From Candidatus Zixiibacteriota bacterium (lineage in GTDB: Bacteria; Zixibacteria; MSB-5A5; GN15; JAAZOE01): DNA of 64,000 nucleotides. Positions 24,960-34,755 of this stretch are shown here, piece by piece; the first letter of the stretch is position 1; every line of letters starts with the position of its first letter. The position numbers and the translations under genes were made by a program. The notes beneath the pieces are model-generated. The model had not been told where the DNA came from. It did no database searches and worked only from the letters and a program-made list of their open reading frames with translations. The stretch spans positions 62,001 through 126,000 of the forward strand of contig JAGLON010000023.1 in the NCBI GenBank assembly GCA_023138975.1, given 5' to 3'.

Positions 24960-25598
24960 TCAAAACGTCACCGGAATCGCAACACCAGAATAATTGCTAA
25001 CCTCGGCATCTATCAGCTCCGCAGTCCCATTTGTATTAAAGCTTATAATACTACCATCACCGGATGGCAATACTTCATGCCCGAAGTTATAGACCAACAC
25101 ATTTAATAAGGTGTCGCCAGCGACCTCGTATTTAAAGTCCATATCATATTGTACGATAGGAATACTCATCTGATCGTCAATTCGAAAACGAAGCCAAACA
25201 GCGCCGATTTCTTCCGGGCATTCATATTTTACAGTAACCATACTCCCTGATACTTGAGAATTTACTACGCATTCCTTAGTCGAATGTACTATTGATACCA
25301 GTGGAGCAACATCGCCAATGATTATTCTAACAAGATATTGTACATCCGCTACTTCATGAGGAATACCATTCAGATTGATATCGGAAGCAGTCACTGATGA
25401 ATCGACATGATTACCGAAAGCCTTTTCTCCAACCAAAAAATAATTAACCAGCATAACCGCGTCAGCTACAGTATAGCTATATCCATCCAGATTGATATCA
25501 CCCAGAAAACTCGGTACCGGTTCTGTTGTTTTACCGCACGATAATAGACAAAGACACACACCAAGAAGAATCACAATGTAAAATAATTTATGTATCAT
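24960..25598 (-). CDS. Lipoprotein with dockerin-like repeats
   Basis: From ATG 25598 the 212-residue product has a lipobox CLCLLSCGKTTE (Cys ~20). Two dockerin-type calcium-binding segments follow: GDINLDGYSYTVADAVMLVN (~35) and SDINLNGIPHEVADVQYLVR (~73), each about 20 residues with Asp/Asn at the loop positions. The remaining ~110 residues are beta-rich. A TTG at 25616 offers a six-residue longer start. Dockerin-like lipoproteins of this kind are frequent in Zixibacteria-like genomes; no cohesin partner is visible in this window. It is convergent with the large secreted-protein gene, with only 30 bases between them. Confidence 0.78.
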   Translation of the reverse strand: MIHKLFYIVILLGVCLCLLSCGKTTEPVPSFLGDINLDGYSYTVADAVMLVNYFLVGEKAFGNHVDSSVTASDINLNGIPHEVADVQYLVRIIIGDVAPLVSIVHSTKECVVNSQVSGSMVTVKYECPEEIGAVWLRFRIDDQMSIPIVQYDMDFKYEVAGDTLLNVLVYNFGHEVLPSGDGSIISFNTNGTAELIDAEVSNYSGVAIPVTF

Positions 25599-25743
25599 CA
25601 GGTTAAAACCTTTCAAAAAACGAAAACTTCGGACACATTAAATATACTGTTTTCATAAGATTTGTCAATGAGGTAATTAATTCAACATGAGTGGGGTTTA
25701 GTTTAGCCTATTTAAAGAGGGAGGCTAATCCTCTCAGAACGCA

Positions 25744-25772
25744 CAAACGCCCCGACTCTGTCAGGGCGTTTG
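25744..25772. repeat. Hairpin CAAACGCCC ... GGGCGTTTG
   Basis: A perfect 9-bp inverted repeat with an 11-base loop. The T-run is too short on either strand for a confident terminator call. It lies between the dockerin-like lipoprotein and the hexamer array. Confidence 0.45.
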
Positions 25773-25865
25773 GCAGACCGTCAAAATTTATTCTTTGTAA
25801 ATCACCAATAAGGTTTTTACAACTTGGCTGACGGCTTTTGTCTGGCACTTACAGTTTCTAAAAAT

Positions 25866-26043
25866 ACTAGCACTAGTACTAGTAGTTACATTAGCAATTA
25901 CACTTGCACTTGCAGTTACGCTAACAATTACACTTGCAGTTACACTCGCAATTATAGTAGCAATTACAGTTGCACTTGCAGTTACACTTACAATTACACT
26001 TGCAGTTACATTAGCAATTACACTAGCACTAGCACTAGTGCTA
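25866..26043. repeat. Degenerate hexanucleotide tandem array
   Basis: About 30 consecutive hexamers of the form T-T/A-A/G-C-A-N (for example TTACAC, TTGCAG, TAGCAA, TTACAG) fill 178 bases without a break in phase. Both ends consist of TAGCAC/TAGTAC units and the middle of TTACAC/TTGCAG units. One plus-strand frame stays open through it simply because of the 6-base period. The rest of the gap from 25599 to 26238 holds two hairpins and no other recognisable feature. Confidence 0.85.
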
Positions 26044-26154
26044 AATGATACGCAGCAAAAGGGGAATTTGTGCTCGAAAAAACCACAGTTTATTATAAAA
26101 CAGTCAAAACTGTTCTATTTATGTCCATAATTTTGATAGCAATTAACCAAAACA

Positions 26155-26182
26155 AACAGGGGCAGCCAAAACTGCCCCTGTT
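26155..26182 (-). terminator. Hairpin terminator
   Basis: AACAGGGGCAG pairs perfectly with CTGCCCCTGTT around CCAAAA. On the minus strand it is followed by TGTTTTGG. It is 56 bases after the stop of the minus-strand lipoprotein gene. Confidence 0.65.
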
Positions 26183-26238
26183 ATATAGGTAATAGAATCT
26201 ATGTGTGACCAAACATCAGTAACGCCAATTATTTATTT

Positions 26239-26958
26239 TCATTCTACTTTCGCAATAAATTCAGTAACCTGACTACCAATACTGCCAAGAGCCTTGAGAG
26301 TCGCTTCTTTTTCAGCACGACGTTTCATATCATCGTTGTCCATGTCTTCTTTACTCTTTCGTCCCTCGAAGTTCTCACTGACAATACAAGTGAGTGGAAT
26401 TATTCCTGTGCGAACATCCAGTAATACCGCTTCACAAGTACAGTATCCTTTTACTTTATCGCTTCTAAACAATATAAATTTATCATATACAAATGTTTCC
26501 GGGCGATACACAAGAATAAGATCGGCTTGAAGTCTGACCGCCGCTTCACGAAGAATTGGAATGGTGATGCTTTCAGGGGTTAACAGGGTTGGTAGTACTA
26601 CCACACCAGACACTCTATCTGATAGTTGCAGACTATCGATCAACACCGAAAGATATTCCTGCTGTGTTTTTTGAAAATCCTCCCGTACAGTCGAATACCC
26701 GTAATACCCTCCCGACAAATTTAGTTTTTCTCTTTTATCAGGAAACTTCATAACAGCAATAGTGCAATCCTCGGGAAGCACTATTTTGCTGTTCAGAATT
26801 TCCCTGATGGCCTCATTACTCAACACTTCATTATCAGAAGCAAACAAAGATTCTTTCAGTTGCGGGCGAGTTTTATACTCCTCGGTTGTCATAGGCGGTC
26901 TCGCTGCACAACTAATGAGAATAAGCATTATTGGGAAAACCATTACCATTTTTCGCAT
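26239..26958 (-). CDS. Putative lipoprotein of unknown function
   Basis: This 239-residue protein has a lipoprotein signal (MLILISCAARPP, Cys ~17). The mature part has alternating strands and helices: 'CTIAVMKFPDKRE', 'LSVLIDSLQLSDRVSGVVVLPTLL', 'LREAAVRLQADLILVYRPETFVYD', ending in a charged helix 'SKEDMDNDDMKRRAEKEA'. This resembles CsgG/FlgT-like or TolB-N-like periplasmic folds, but no family can be named with confidence. A good AAGGAGG ribosome-binding site precedes ATG 26958. Confidence 0.75.
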   Translation of the reverse strand: MRKMVMVFPIMLILISCAARPPMTTEEYKTRPQLKESLFASDNEVLSNEAIREILNSKIVLPEDCTIAVMKFPDKREKLNLSGGYYGYSTVREDFQKTQQEYLSVLIDSLQLSDRVSGVVVLPTLLTPESITIPILREAAVRLQADLILVYRPETFVYDKFILFRSDKVKGYCTCEAVLLDVRTGIIPLTCIVSENFEGRKSKEDMDNDDMKRRAEKEATLKALGSIGSQVTEFIAKVE

Positions 26959-27081
26959 AATCCCTCCTTAAGAAAATTCACGATGGCCGATCGGCTGAAA
27001 TGTGTGAGAGTTGTAAATTACTTATTGAGCACCTAATAACTATACACTAAAACTGCCGCCGGGTTCGAACCTTAATACAAA

Positions 27082-27113
27082 AAAAGCCCGTCGATAAATA
27101 TCAACGGGCTTTT
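27082..27113 (-). terminator. Terminator downstream of fumC
   Basis: AAAAGCCCGT pairs with ACGGGCTTTT around a 12-base loop. On the minus strand T-rich DNA (TTTTTTTGTATT) follows. It lies 47 bases after the fumarase stop. Confidence 0.8.
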
Positions 27114-27160
27114 CAGTTTCTAAAGATATTTGTTTAACGACCAGAAATCAGTAATGCCAA

Positions 27161-28558
27161 TTACTTTTTTGGACCGAGCATATTTTCGGGACGAACCTTT
27201 TCGTCAAACTCCTCGGACGTTAATAACTTCAAAGCAATCGTTGCCTCTTTGAGCGTCGTGCCTTCCTTATGCGCCTTTTTGGCAATCTTGGCCGCGTTAT
27301 CATATCCGATATGCGGATTGAGAGCCGTTACCAGCATAAGCGTGTTTTCTTTATGGCGCGCGATAATATCTTCGTTCGGTTCCAGACCGACGAGGCACTT
27401 GTCAACAAAACAATTTATAGTACCGGTCAGAATACGAATCGAATGCAGCAGGTTATGAATCATAACCGGCTTAAACACGTTCAACTCAAAGTTGCCGGAA
27501 CAGCCGCCGACATTGATGGCGACATCGTTGCCGATAACCTGAGCGCACACCATCGTCATCGCTTCAGATTGAGTCGGATTGACTTTGCCGGGCATTATCG
27601 ACGAGCCGGGCTCATTTGCCGGAAGCGACAGTTCGCCCAGGCCGCAGCGAGGACCGGAACCGAGCCAGCGCATATCATTAGCCAGCTTCATCAGCGAACA
27701 GGCCAGCGTCTTAAGTGAGCCGTGAGCATAAACAACAGCATCGTGAGCTGCCAGAGCTTCGAATTTATTCGGAGCGGTGACAAAATCAATCCCGGTCAGA
27801 TCGGCGATTTTCTTGGCGACGGTGACAGCAAAATCTTTGTGGGTATTGAGACCGGTGCCGACGGCGGTGCCGCCCTGGGCCAGCATCTTGAGATATTTCA
27901 ACGAATCGGCCATCCGCTCAATCGCGTATTCGATTTGCGTCCGGTAACCGGAAAATTCCTGCCCCAGAGTCAATGGAGTGGCATCCATCAGGTGTGTCCG
28001 GCCAACTTTGACGATATCTTTATAGGCTTCTTCTTTATCCTTGAGAACCTTGTGCATTTTCTCCAGAGCCGGCAGCAGCCGATGCGTAATTTCCTCAGTC
28101 GCGGCAATGTGCATCGCAGTCGGGAAAACGTCATTTGAGGACTGACTCTTATTGACATCATCATTCGGATGAATCGGCTTCTTGGAACCCATTTCGCCAC
28201 CGGCCATCTCAATCGCCCGGTTGGAAATGACTTCATTGGAATTCATATTCGACTGGGTGCCGGAACCGGTCTGCCAGACAACCAGCGGAAAATGGTCGTC
28301 GAGCTTACCCTCAATAACTTCATCAGCCGCCTTACAGACGAGATCGGCTTTGTCTTTGGGCAATACTCCCAGCTCGGCATTGGCCTGAGCGGCGCCTTTT
28401 TTTAGAATACCGAAAGCCCGGATTATTTCCCGGGGCATACGGTCGTACCCGATTTTGAAATTCATATATGAGCGCTGAGTCTGCGCGCCCCAATACTTAT
28501 CGGCGGGAACCTTGACTTCGCCGAGACTGTCAACTTCAACACGAATTTTATCTGCCAT
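27161..28558 (-). CDS. fumC: Fumarate hydratase, class II
   Basis: It catalyses the reversible hydration of fumarate to L-malate in the TCA cycle. The 465-residue product has normal length and the superfamily motifs: WGAQTQRS (~23), [10 protein letters not shown] (97-106), [21 protein letters not shown] (~137-157, including the catalytic His region) and the signature [11 protein letters not shown] (~320). The oxygen-stable class II form contains no iron-sulphur cysteines. A GGAGG site precedes the ATG. It is monocistronic by spacing. Confidence 0.97.
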   Translation of the reverse strand: MADKIRVEVDSLGEVKVPADKYWGAQTQRSYMNFKIGYDRMPREIIRAFGILKKGAAQANAELGVLPKDKADLVCKAADEVIEGKLDDHFPLVVWQTGSGTQSNMNSNEVISNRAIEMAGGEMGSKKPIHPNDDVNKSQSSNDVFPTAMHIAATEEITHRLLPALEKMHKVLKDKEEAYKDIVKVGRTHLMDATPLTLGQEFSGYRTQIEYAIERMADSLKYLKMLAQGGTAVGTGLNTHKDFAVTVAKKIADLTGIDFVTAPNKFEALAAHDAVVYAHGSLKTLACSLMKLANDMRWLGSGPRCGLGELSLPANEPGSSIMPGKVNPTQSEAMTMVCAQVIGNDVAINVGGCSGNFELNVFKPVMIHNLLHSIRILTGTINCFVDKCLVGLEPNEDIIARHKENTLMLVTALNPHIGYDNAAKIAKKAHKEGTTLKEATIALKLLTSEEFDEKVRPENMLGPKK

Positions 28559-28675
28559 GATTTGACCTCCCTACAGCAGGAATTAAAACTTATTTATTGG
28601 AATGAAAATATACTGTCAGCCGTCACTTGTCAATTTGTTAGGTGAAAATTCAAGAAAAAGGCATGACTGTTTCGG

Positions 28676-29725
28676 CTACTTGTTTTTCTCCATTTGAATG
28701 TGAGTATCTACTAATATATCCGAGTATTGATAACTATGTTTCAAACTATCATTTACGATGTTAGGAAGAAACTCTAAATAAATATTGTCTTCATTTGTTG
28801 GAAATATTATACATCTATCAAGTACGTCATTATAAATATCATTCTCTATGCTCCATTTTGCTAAAATGAACTGATACTTAATAATTCCAAAGAGACGTAC
28901 TTCCAAATAGAAATGAAACTCTCGGCTCAACCGAAAAGTAAATGAATGATATGGTCTAAAATCTATCTTTTCATCAGCATCAGAACTACGACTTACAAGT
29001 TCAATATTTGAAGTAATGTTTTCTGAAATATCTTCACTGAACTTAATTCGATCCTTTTCCCCATAATTGACGACATAAAAACCACGAAGAAATTTCCTGA
29101 ATTCATTATTGTCTATAATACCAATTAGTGAACAATACTCATATACAAGTTTAAAGATAAATTCAGCACTAATATATCTACTCAGCTCAATTCTTATTGT
29201 ACTCTTCTTACTTTTTAAAAAAGTTTTTCTAAACCTCATCCCTGCAATAGAAAAACTTCCACTCTTAGGATCATGCAAAGACTCACTTAATTTTTCGGTT
29301 GGCCAATTGGGAAATCTTTTTCTAAAATTCTTGAGTTCATAGTTTGCAGCTTCATTTAGTGATGCAATTATACCACCGTCTGTTGGCTTTGGAACAATAG
29401 TTGCCTTTCCTTTAGGGTGCAAATGCACTGGTTGACCAGTCGCCTCATCATATTTTCTTAGTGACTTAAATGTGTTGTACTCATCAGAGATACCAAGCTT
29501 TATAATAGCATTGGCTATGGCTTTGTTTTTCTTTACTTGTGCTTCAACTTTTCTTCCTAAGTAACTATTGCAATCACAACAACATGTTCTTGGTTTATTC
29601 CAACCACCCATAAAGGCAGGAAAAATATGTGAATCTGATAAATTTTTATCTTCACCACACCAGATACAAACATCTGATTTTGCTTGTCCATTTTCAACTG
29701 ATATTTTTGGCGTAAAATCTTTCAT
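28676..29725 (-). CDS. HNH-endonuclease-like protein with N-terminal zinc-finger
   Basis: The 349-residue product begins with a zinc-ribbon-like HNH region: CIWCGEDKNLSDSHIFP (residues ~20-36), then CCCDCNSYLGRKVEAQ (~48-63). The pattern C-x2-C, DSHIFP with an HNH-type His, and C-x2-CNxxLGxxxE resembles HNH endonuclease 5 (PF14279)-type proteins, often found in accessory DNA and linked to restriction or defence. The rest is hydrophilic with no recognised domain. It starts five bases after the glycosyltransferase stop (GAGGA ribosome-binding site). It is visibly richer in A+T than its neighbours, suggesting acquisition. The target is unknown. Confidence 0.65.
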   Translation of the reverse strand: MKDFTPKISVENGQAKSDVCIWCGEDKNLSDSHIFPAFMGGWNKPRTCCCDCNSYLGRKVEAQVKKNKAIANAIIKLGISDEYNTFKSLRKYDEATGQPVHLHPKGKATIVPKPTDGGIIASLNEAANYELKNFRKRFPNWPTEKLSESLHDPKSGSFSIAGMRFRKTFLKSKKSTIRIELSRYISAEFIFKLVYEYCSLIGIIDNNEFRKFLRGFYVVNYGEKDRIKFSEDISENITSNIELVSRSSDADEKIDFRPYHSFTFRLSREFHFYLEVRLFGIIKYQFILAKWSIENDIYNDVLDRCIIFPTNEDNIYLEFLPNIVNDSLKHSYQYSDILVDTHIQMEKNK

Positions 29726-29730
29726 TTTGT

Positions 29731-31641
29731 CTATTCCTCAATTAACCGAAGGTGCCCCAGCGCATATTCCTCATCATTGGCGACAGGAATCACAAAAATA
29801 GTATTAAATCCCGTTTTGCGTGCCTCAGTCGGCACCGCGATTGTATAATGTGCCAATCCGAGAACCGGACTGTGCGATGCTTTTATCGTCGTATCGCTGA
29901 TGTCGTATTTATCCTTAAAAAATCGAATGACATAATCATCGTTGTTGTCAAGACTGATATTCAGGCTGCCGGCAAACGACAAACTGTCGATTTTTATCCG
30001 CACACCTTTACTCGGCAGAATCGTCACCGACGGCGACCACCAGCGAGTCCCCTCCGGTATCGAAGTAATTATATCTTCATATTTTTTAGTTAACCAGATG
30101 GCTCCGACATGCTCAAGGAGATAATCATAACCTCCAAAAGCCATCTTGACAGCGCACGCGTTACGCTCGATATCCGCTATAGGACCTTTTATTACAAAAG
30201 ATAAGGTGTCATAAAACGCCGCCAGATAGGTGCCGTCAATCACATTTTTGCTATTGGAAATAGTCTCAAGATAGCCGTCAGGGATAGCTCGCCGGAAATG
30301 TCCCGCCCGCCACTTAATGTCCATAACACTTGGCATACGGGACAAAAGCGGATCAGCCAGAGCGTACACATCGACAATATGTACTCTGGGCCCGCTGTAA
30401 AAGCCGACATAGCCAATACCTCCGGCGGTAGTGATTTCCGGTGCGGTCGTTGAACTCTGACGATTTTCCCGGCCTAATTCTACCCAGTCATGGTTCGGCT
30501 CATCCTGCCAGCCATTCTTAGTGTACAACCCTGAGGTTTGGAAACAAAGATAGCGGTGATCGTCAATATCATACCCAAGTCCTCGACCGGAATTATCCGC
30601 TCCATACGAGGCGCCGCTGAGTAACGGCGCTCCGGGAACAATCAGTCCAAGGACCAAAACCACAAAAGCGATTGAGATAACAACAGGCTTGCGGAATTCA
30701 TGATTATCATGAGTCAACATAATTACCGCGACCAAAAGAGGTCCTGTAAAAAACCTGCCCCCCATAAAACAGCCACCGGCCCAGATGATTGAAGCCATAT
30801 ACAGTATAATTCCCAGCACGATCGGGACGTTGGTCGCATTCCGCCGTTTCAATCCCCATGCTACGGCAATTAAGAGTACAAATACCAGCAGATAATCACC
30901 GCGCAGAGCCGCCTCAAAATAATGAGTTCCCTGAGTTATTAACGCCGTTTTTGCTATCCCGGTATTGAGTTTCGCGAAAGCTGTATTGGGAAGAAACGCA
31001 CCGTAATAAAAGACAGAAAACAGCTCCCATAAAAAAAACGGAACAGCCCCGATAAATATTGCTCCCAGCGCATTGACAGAACGCTGTTTCCAGAAACGAT
31101 ATATCATTATCGGAACGACCAGCGTAATCGCGTCAATGCGAGTTACTAAAATCAGAGAGGAATATAGAGATAGTAATAAAAGCGACTGTCGATTGTGCTC
31201 ATGTTTTAGATACTCAATAAAAAACAGCGCCAGAAGTAAATGCGTTAGCGGATTTTCGAGGCCGGAAGTGGAGTAGTCTATATAAAACTTGGATGACAAC
31301 AAAGCCAATATGCCCAAAATAGCCATTACTTTATTAGCTGGGATTTTGATAGCATAGATTATAAGAGTAATTAACGAGACGGAGATTGAAAGACCAATTG
31401 CGGTGACAAAGCCGTTGCCGCTGAATATATAAATCAGCGCAAGACAAAACATCCAGAGCGGATGCGTGTAGGCTTGAACTCGCTCGGTTACATTCCAGGT
31501 AAGTCCATAACCATTGACAAAATTATCAACCGTTCTAAGTGTAATAAAGGCATCATCACAAACCCAAGCTGTACGAAACAGCACAATCGCAAAAATAGAT
31601 ACAAGCAGAACAATGGCGATATTACCACTCCGCTTTGACAT
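29731..31641 (-). CDS. GT-C fold polytopic membrane glycosyltransferase (AftB/ArnT-like)
   Basis: The 636-residue protein has about ten membrane helices in its first ~350 residues and a soluble extracytoplasmic C-terminal half. The N-terminal loop contains CDDAFITLRTVDNFVNGYGL (residues 28-47, acidic pair 29-30) and 'YTHPLW' (58-63). This is the arrangement of polyprenyl-phosphate-sugar transferases such as mycobacterial AftB and its bacterial relatives. It probably moves a sugar from a lipid donor onto a cell-surface glycan or protein. It begins one base after the uvrA stop, so it is probably translated from the same mRNA, although the functions are unrelated. Confidence 0.75.
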   Translation of the reverse strand: MSKRSGNIAIVLLVSIFAIVLFRTAWVCDDAFITLRTVDNFVNGYGLTWNVTERVQAYTHPLWMFCLALIYIFSGNGFVTAIGLSISVSLITLIIYAIKIPANKVMAILGILALLSSKFYIDYSTSGLENPLTHLLLALFFIEYLKHEHNRQSLLLLSLYSSLILVTRIDAITLVVPIMIYRFWKQRSVNALGAIFIGAVPFFLWELFSVFYYGAFLPNTAFAKLNTGIAKTALITQGTHYFEAALRGDYLLVFVLLIAVAWGLKRRNATNVPIVLGIILYMASIIWAGGCFMGGRFFTGPLLVAVIMLTHDNHEFRKPVVISIAFVVLVLGLIVPGAPLLSGASYGADNSGRGLGYDIDDHRYLCFQTSGLYTKNGWQDEPNHDWVELGRENRQSSTTAPEITTAGGIGYVGFYSGPRVHIVDVYALADPLLSRMPSVMDIKWRAGHFRRAIPDGYLETISNSKNVIDGTYLAAFYDTLSFVIKGPIADIERNACAVKMAFGGYDYLLEHVGAIWLTKKYEDIITSIPEGTRWWSPSVTILPSKGVRIKIDSLSFAGSLNISLDNNDDYVIRFFKDKYDISDTTIKASHSPVLGLAHYTIAVPTEARKTGFNTIFVIPVANDEEYALGHLRLIEE

Positions 31642-31642
31642 A

Positions 31643-34468
31643 TCAGCCTGCCAACTCCTTTTTCAAAAACTGCCCGGTGTACGATTTCTTGACTTTGGCA
31701 ATCTCTTCCGGCGTTCCCGATGCGACAATCGTTCCGCCATTATCGCCCCCTTCCGGTCCCAGGTCAATAATATAGTCGGAGGCCTTGATGACATCAAGAT
31801 TATGCTCAATCACCAATACCGTATTGCCTCGATCGACCAGTTCTTGCAAAACTGATAACAGCATGCGAATATCCTCGAAATGCAGGCCAGTCGTCGGCTC
31901 ATCAAGAATATAGATAGTCTTACCCGTCGCTATTTTTGAGAGCTCGGTGGACAGTTTCACTCGTTGCGCCTCACCGCCGGATAATGTTGTCGCCTGCTGA
32001 CCCAAACCGATATATCCGAGACCAACCGATTGCAAAGTCGCAAGCTTGCGCCGAATCAACGGAATATTTTTGAAAAACTCCACTCCCTCGCTCACTGTCA
32101 TAGACAGCACATCGGAAATATTGGACCCTTTGTAGGTTATCTCCAGCGTTTCTTTGTTATAGCGTTTCCCCTTGCATTCTTCACACGGCACATAAACATC
32201 GGGCAGAAAGTGCATCTCGATTTTTATAATTCCATCGCCCTGACAAGACTCGCATCTCCCGCCTTTTACATTAAACGAAAAACGTCCCGGAAGATAGCCG
32301 CGAGCTTTGGACTCGGGAAGACTGGAGAACAGATCACGAATCGGAGTGAAAACTCCGGTATAAGTCGCCGGGTTGGAGCGGGGAGTTCGTCCGATAGGCG
32401 ACTGATTTATATCAATGACTTTATCGACAAATTCAAGACCTCTTATCGATTTGTGCTCCAGCGGCGCATGTTTGGAATGGTAGAATTTTCTTGAAAGAAC
32501 TCTATAAAGTGTCTCATTGATAAGCGTTGACTTTCCTGACCCGGACACTCCCGTCACACAGATAAACAATCCCAAAGGGATATCAACCGAAACCTGCTTG
32601 AGGTTGTTGCCGCTCGCCTTTATAATTCTTAGTTTTTTACCATTTCCCTCGCGGCGAATCTTCGGAACCGGAATTGTTTTCTTACCGGACAGATATTGTC
32701 CCGTCAAAGATTTGGCGTTTCGGCGTATTGAGGCCGGTTTACCCGCAGCAACAATCTCGCCCCCCTTTCGCCCCGCACCGGGGCCTAAATCCAGTACATA
32801 GTCGGCCGCCATGATGGTATCTCGGTCGTGCTCTACAACCAGCACCGTGTTTCCCAAGTCTCTCAATTCAGTCAAGGTCGAAAGCAATCGATGGTTATCC
32901 CGCTGATGAAGTCCGATTGAGGGTTCGTCAAGAATATAGAGCACACCTACTAAACGGGAACCGATTTGGGTCGCCAAACGAATACGCTGAGCCTCTCCTC
33001 CGGACAAGGTCGACGCCGTTCGCGAAAGGGTCAAATAATCGAGACCAACATTTACTAAAAACCCCAAGCGGTCTTTTAATTCCTTGAGAATCTGTTTGGC
33101 AATAATCTGATGCGTTTTGGAGAGCTTAAGTTTTGAAAAGAACTGATTGGCATTGCGAATTGACATCTGCGTTAAATCATGAATATTGATATCGTTGACA
33201 AGAATCGACAGCGCTTCCGGCCGAAGTCTGGTACCGCTACAGGAGGGGCATGAAGATTTTGACATGAAGTTTTCGATCCAACTTCTTATACCGTCTGATT
33301 CAGTCTGTTTATAGCGCCGTTCAAGATGTTTAACAACTCCCTCAAACGATGATTTATACTGCCCGGAACCTTTACCGTTGGAGTGTTCGTATTTGAACTT
33401 TATGGCCTCATCACCGGATCCGTACATGAGAATTTGATGTACTTTTTTCGTTAGCTTTTCATAAGGCGTATTAAGCCTGAAATTATAATAATCAGCAAGT
33501 CCCTTTAGCATCGAACGATACCAGTTGGCCGAATCCGAAGCCCACGGAACGATTGCGCCGTCAATCAGCGATTTGGACCTGTCCGGCACAATAAAATCAG
33601 GATCAACTTCCATCTTTGTCCCCAGTCCGCTGCAAGTCGGACAGGCTCCATAGGGAGAATTGAATGAAAACAACCGCGGCGCCGGTTCTTCATACGAGAT
33701 ATTGCAGTCAAGACAGGCGTACTGCTCACTAAACAAATACTCCTTCTCATTGGCCTGAATAATAACTGTACCCTGAGCAATTTTCAGAGCTGTTTCGATA
33801 GAATCGATCAGCCTTCGACGGGAACGGCCACCTATCTTTAATCGATCGACAACCGCTTCAATACTATGCTTCTTCTTCTTATCAAGATTGATATCGTCCT
33901 CGACTTCATATACTTCACCATCGACTCTCAACCGGATAAATCCCTGTTTGCGGGCATCATCGATTATCTCCCGATGTTCCCCTTTGCGACCGCGAACTAA
34001 CGGTGCCAAAATAATCGCTTTCGTACCCTCATCGAACCCCATAAGAGAATCGACAATCTGACTGGCCGACTGCTGGGTAATCGGTTTACCGCAAACGAAA
34101 CAATGCGGAATTCCGATCCGGGCATAAAGGAGCCGAAGATAATCATATATTTCGGTAACGGTGCCTACCGTCGAACGGGGATTCCGCCCCGATGAACGCT
34201 GCTCAATAGATATTGCCGGTGACAGCCCCTCGATAAAGTCAACATCCGGCTTCTCCATAAGGCCAAGAAATTGACGAGCATATGCTGATAATGATTCAAC
34301 GTACCGCCGCTGTCCTTCGGCATAAATCGTATCGAATGCAAGCGACGATTTACCGGAGCCTGAAAGACCGGTTATGACACAAAGTTTATTTCGCGGTATT
34401 TTGACCGTGATGTTTTTCAGGTTGTGTTCTCTCGCGCCTTTTATATATAAGTATTGTGAATTAGCCAT
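31643..34468 (-). CDS. uvrA: Excinuclease ABC subunit A
   Basis: UvrA recognises DNA damage and loads UvrB in nucleotide excision repair. From ATG 34468 ([19 protein letters not shown]) the protein has 941 residues with two ABC ATPase modules. Walker A motifs are [12 protein letters not shown] and [12 protein letters not shown]. The signatures are [17 protein letters not shown] (~480) and [18 protein letters not shown] (~820). Zinc-binding cysteines appear in CFVCGK.., [19 protein letters not shown] and [14 protein letters not shown]. The length is typical. An ATG 15 codons further upstream is possible, but family alignment favours 34468. It is the first gene of the run uvrA, glycosyltransferase, HNH-like gene. 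Confidence 0.97.
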   Translation of the reverse strand: MANSQYLYIKGAREHNLKNITVKIPRNKLCVITGLSGSGKSSLAFDTIYAEGQRRYVESLSAYARQFLGLMEKPDVDFIEGLSPAISIEQRSSGRNPRSTVGTVTEIYDYLRLLYARIGIPHCFVCGKPITQQSASQIVDSLMGFDEGTKAIILAPLVRGRKGEHREIIDDARKQGFIRLRVDGEVYEVEDDINLDKKKKHSIEAVVDRLKIGGRSRRRLIDSIETALKIAQGTVIIQANEKEYLFSEQYACLDCNISYEEPAPRLFSFNSPYGACPTCSGLGTKMEVDPDFIVPDRSKSLIDGAIVPWASDSANWYRSMLKGLADYYNFRLNTPYEKLTKKVHQILMYGSGDEAIKFKYEHSNGKGSGQYKSSFEGVVKHLERRYKQTESDGIRSWIENFMSKSSCPSCSGTRLRPEALSILVNDINIHDLTQMSIRNANQFFSKLKLSKTHQIIAKQILKELKDRLGFLVNVGLDYLTLSRTASTLSGGEAQRIRLATQIGSRLVGVLYILDEPSIGLHQRDNHRLLSTLTELRDLGNTVLVVEHDRDTIMAADYVLDLGPGAGRKGGEIVAAGKPASIRRNAKSLTGQYLSGKKTIPVPKIRREGNGKKLRIIKASGNNLKQVSVDIPLGLFICVTGVSGSGKSTLINETLYRVLSRKFYHSKHAPLEHKSIRGLEFVDKVIDINQSPIGRTPRSNPATYTGVFTPIRDLFSSLPESKARGYLPGRFSFNVKGGRCESCQGDGIIKIEMHFLPDVYVPCEECKGKRYNKETLEITYKGSNISDVLSMTVSEGVEFFKNIPLIRRKLATLQSVGLGYIGLGQQATTLSGGEAQRVKLSTELSKIATGKTIYILDEPTTGLHFEDIRMLLSVLQELVDRGNTVLVIEHNLDVIKASDYIIDLGPEGGDNGGTIVASGTPEEIAKVKKSYTGQFLKKELAG

Positions 34469-34715
34469 TTGTTTTTCCCATTGAGGTATCCGGTAAAGCC
34501 GAAGCCTCGTCATAATCTAAAAAACCCGCATTTTACACATTATAAAAACGAGCAATCTATCAATATACGTTAAAAGCTCTCGCCGGGCAAAATCTATTTA
34601 ACTCTCAATATGTAATTATGAGCAGAGTTTGGATATCACATTTATTTATGGCAATTAAATACAAATAGAGAGATTGGGTCACCCCTTGATCAATTAATGA
34701 AATTGTATCGGAAAG

Positions 34716-34745
34716 AAATAACCCCGGCTAAACCCGGGGTTATTT
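34716..34745 (-). terminator. Terminator of the RRM protein gene
   Basis: AAATAACCCCGG pairs perfectly with CCGGGGTTATTT around CTAAAC. On the minus strand it runs into TTTCTTTCC. It lies ten bases after the stop codon. Confidence 0.85.
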
Positions 34746-34755
34746 AAATTCTTTA

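Noticed and set aside
25824..26048. A 74-codon Ser/Thr/Tyr/Cys-repeat protein
   Set aside because: The frame is open only because of the 6-base period of the hexamer array; there is no ATG and no ribosome-binding site.
27269..27718. A 149-codon plus-strand frame inside fumC
   Set aside because: It is the antisense shadow of a full-length, strongly conserved fumarase gene.
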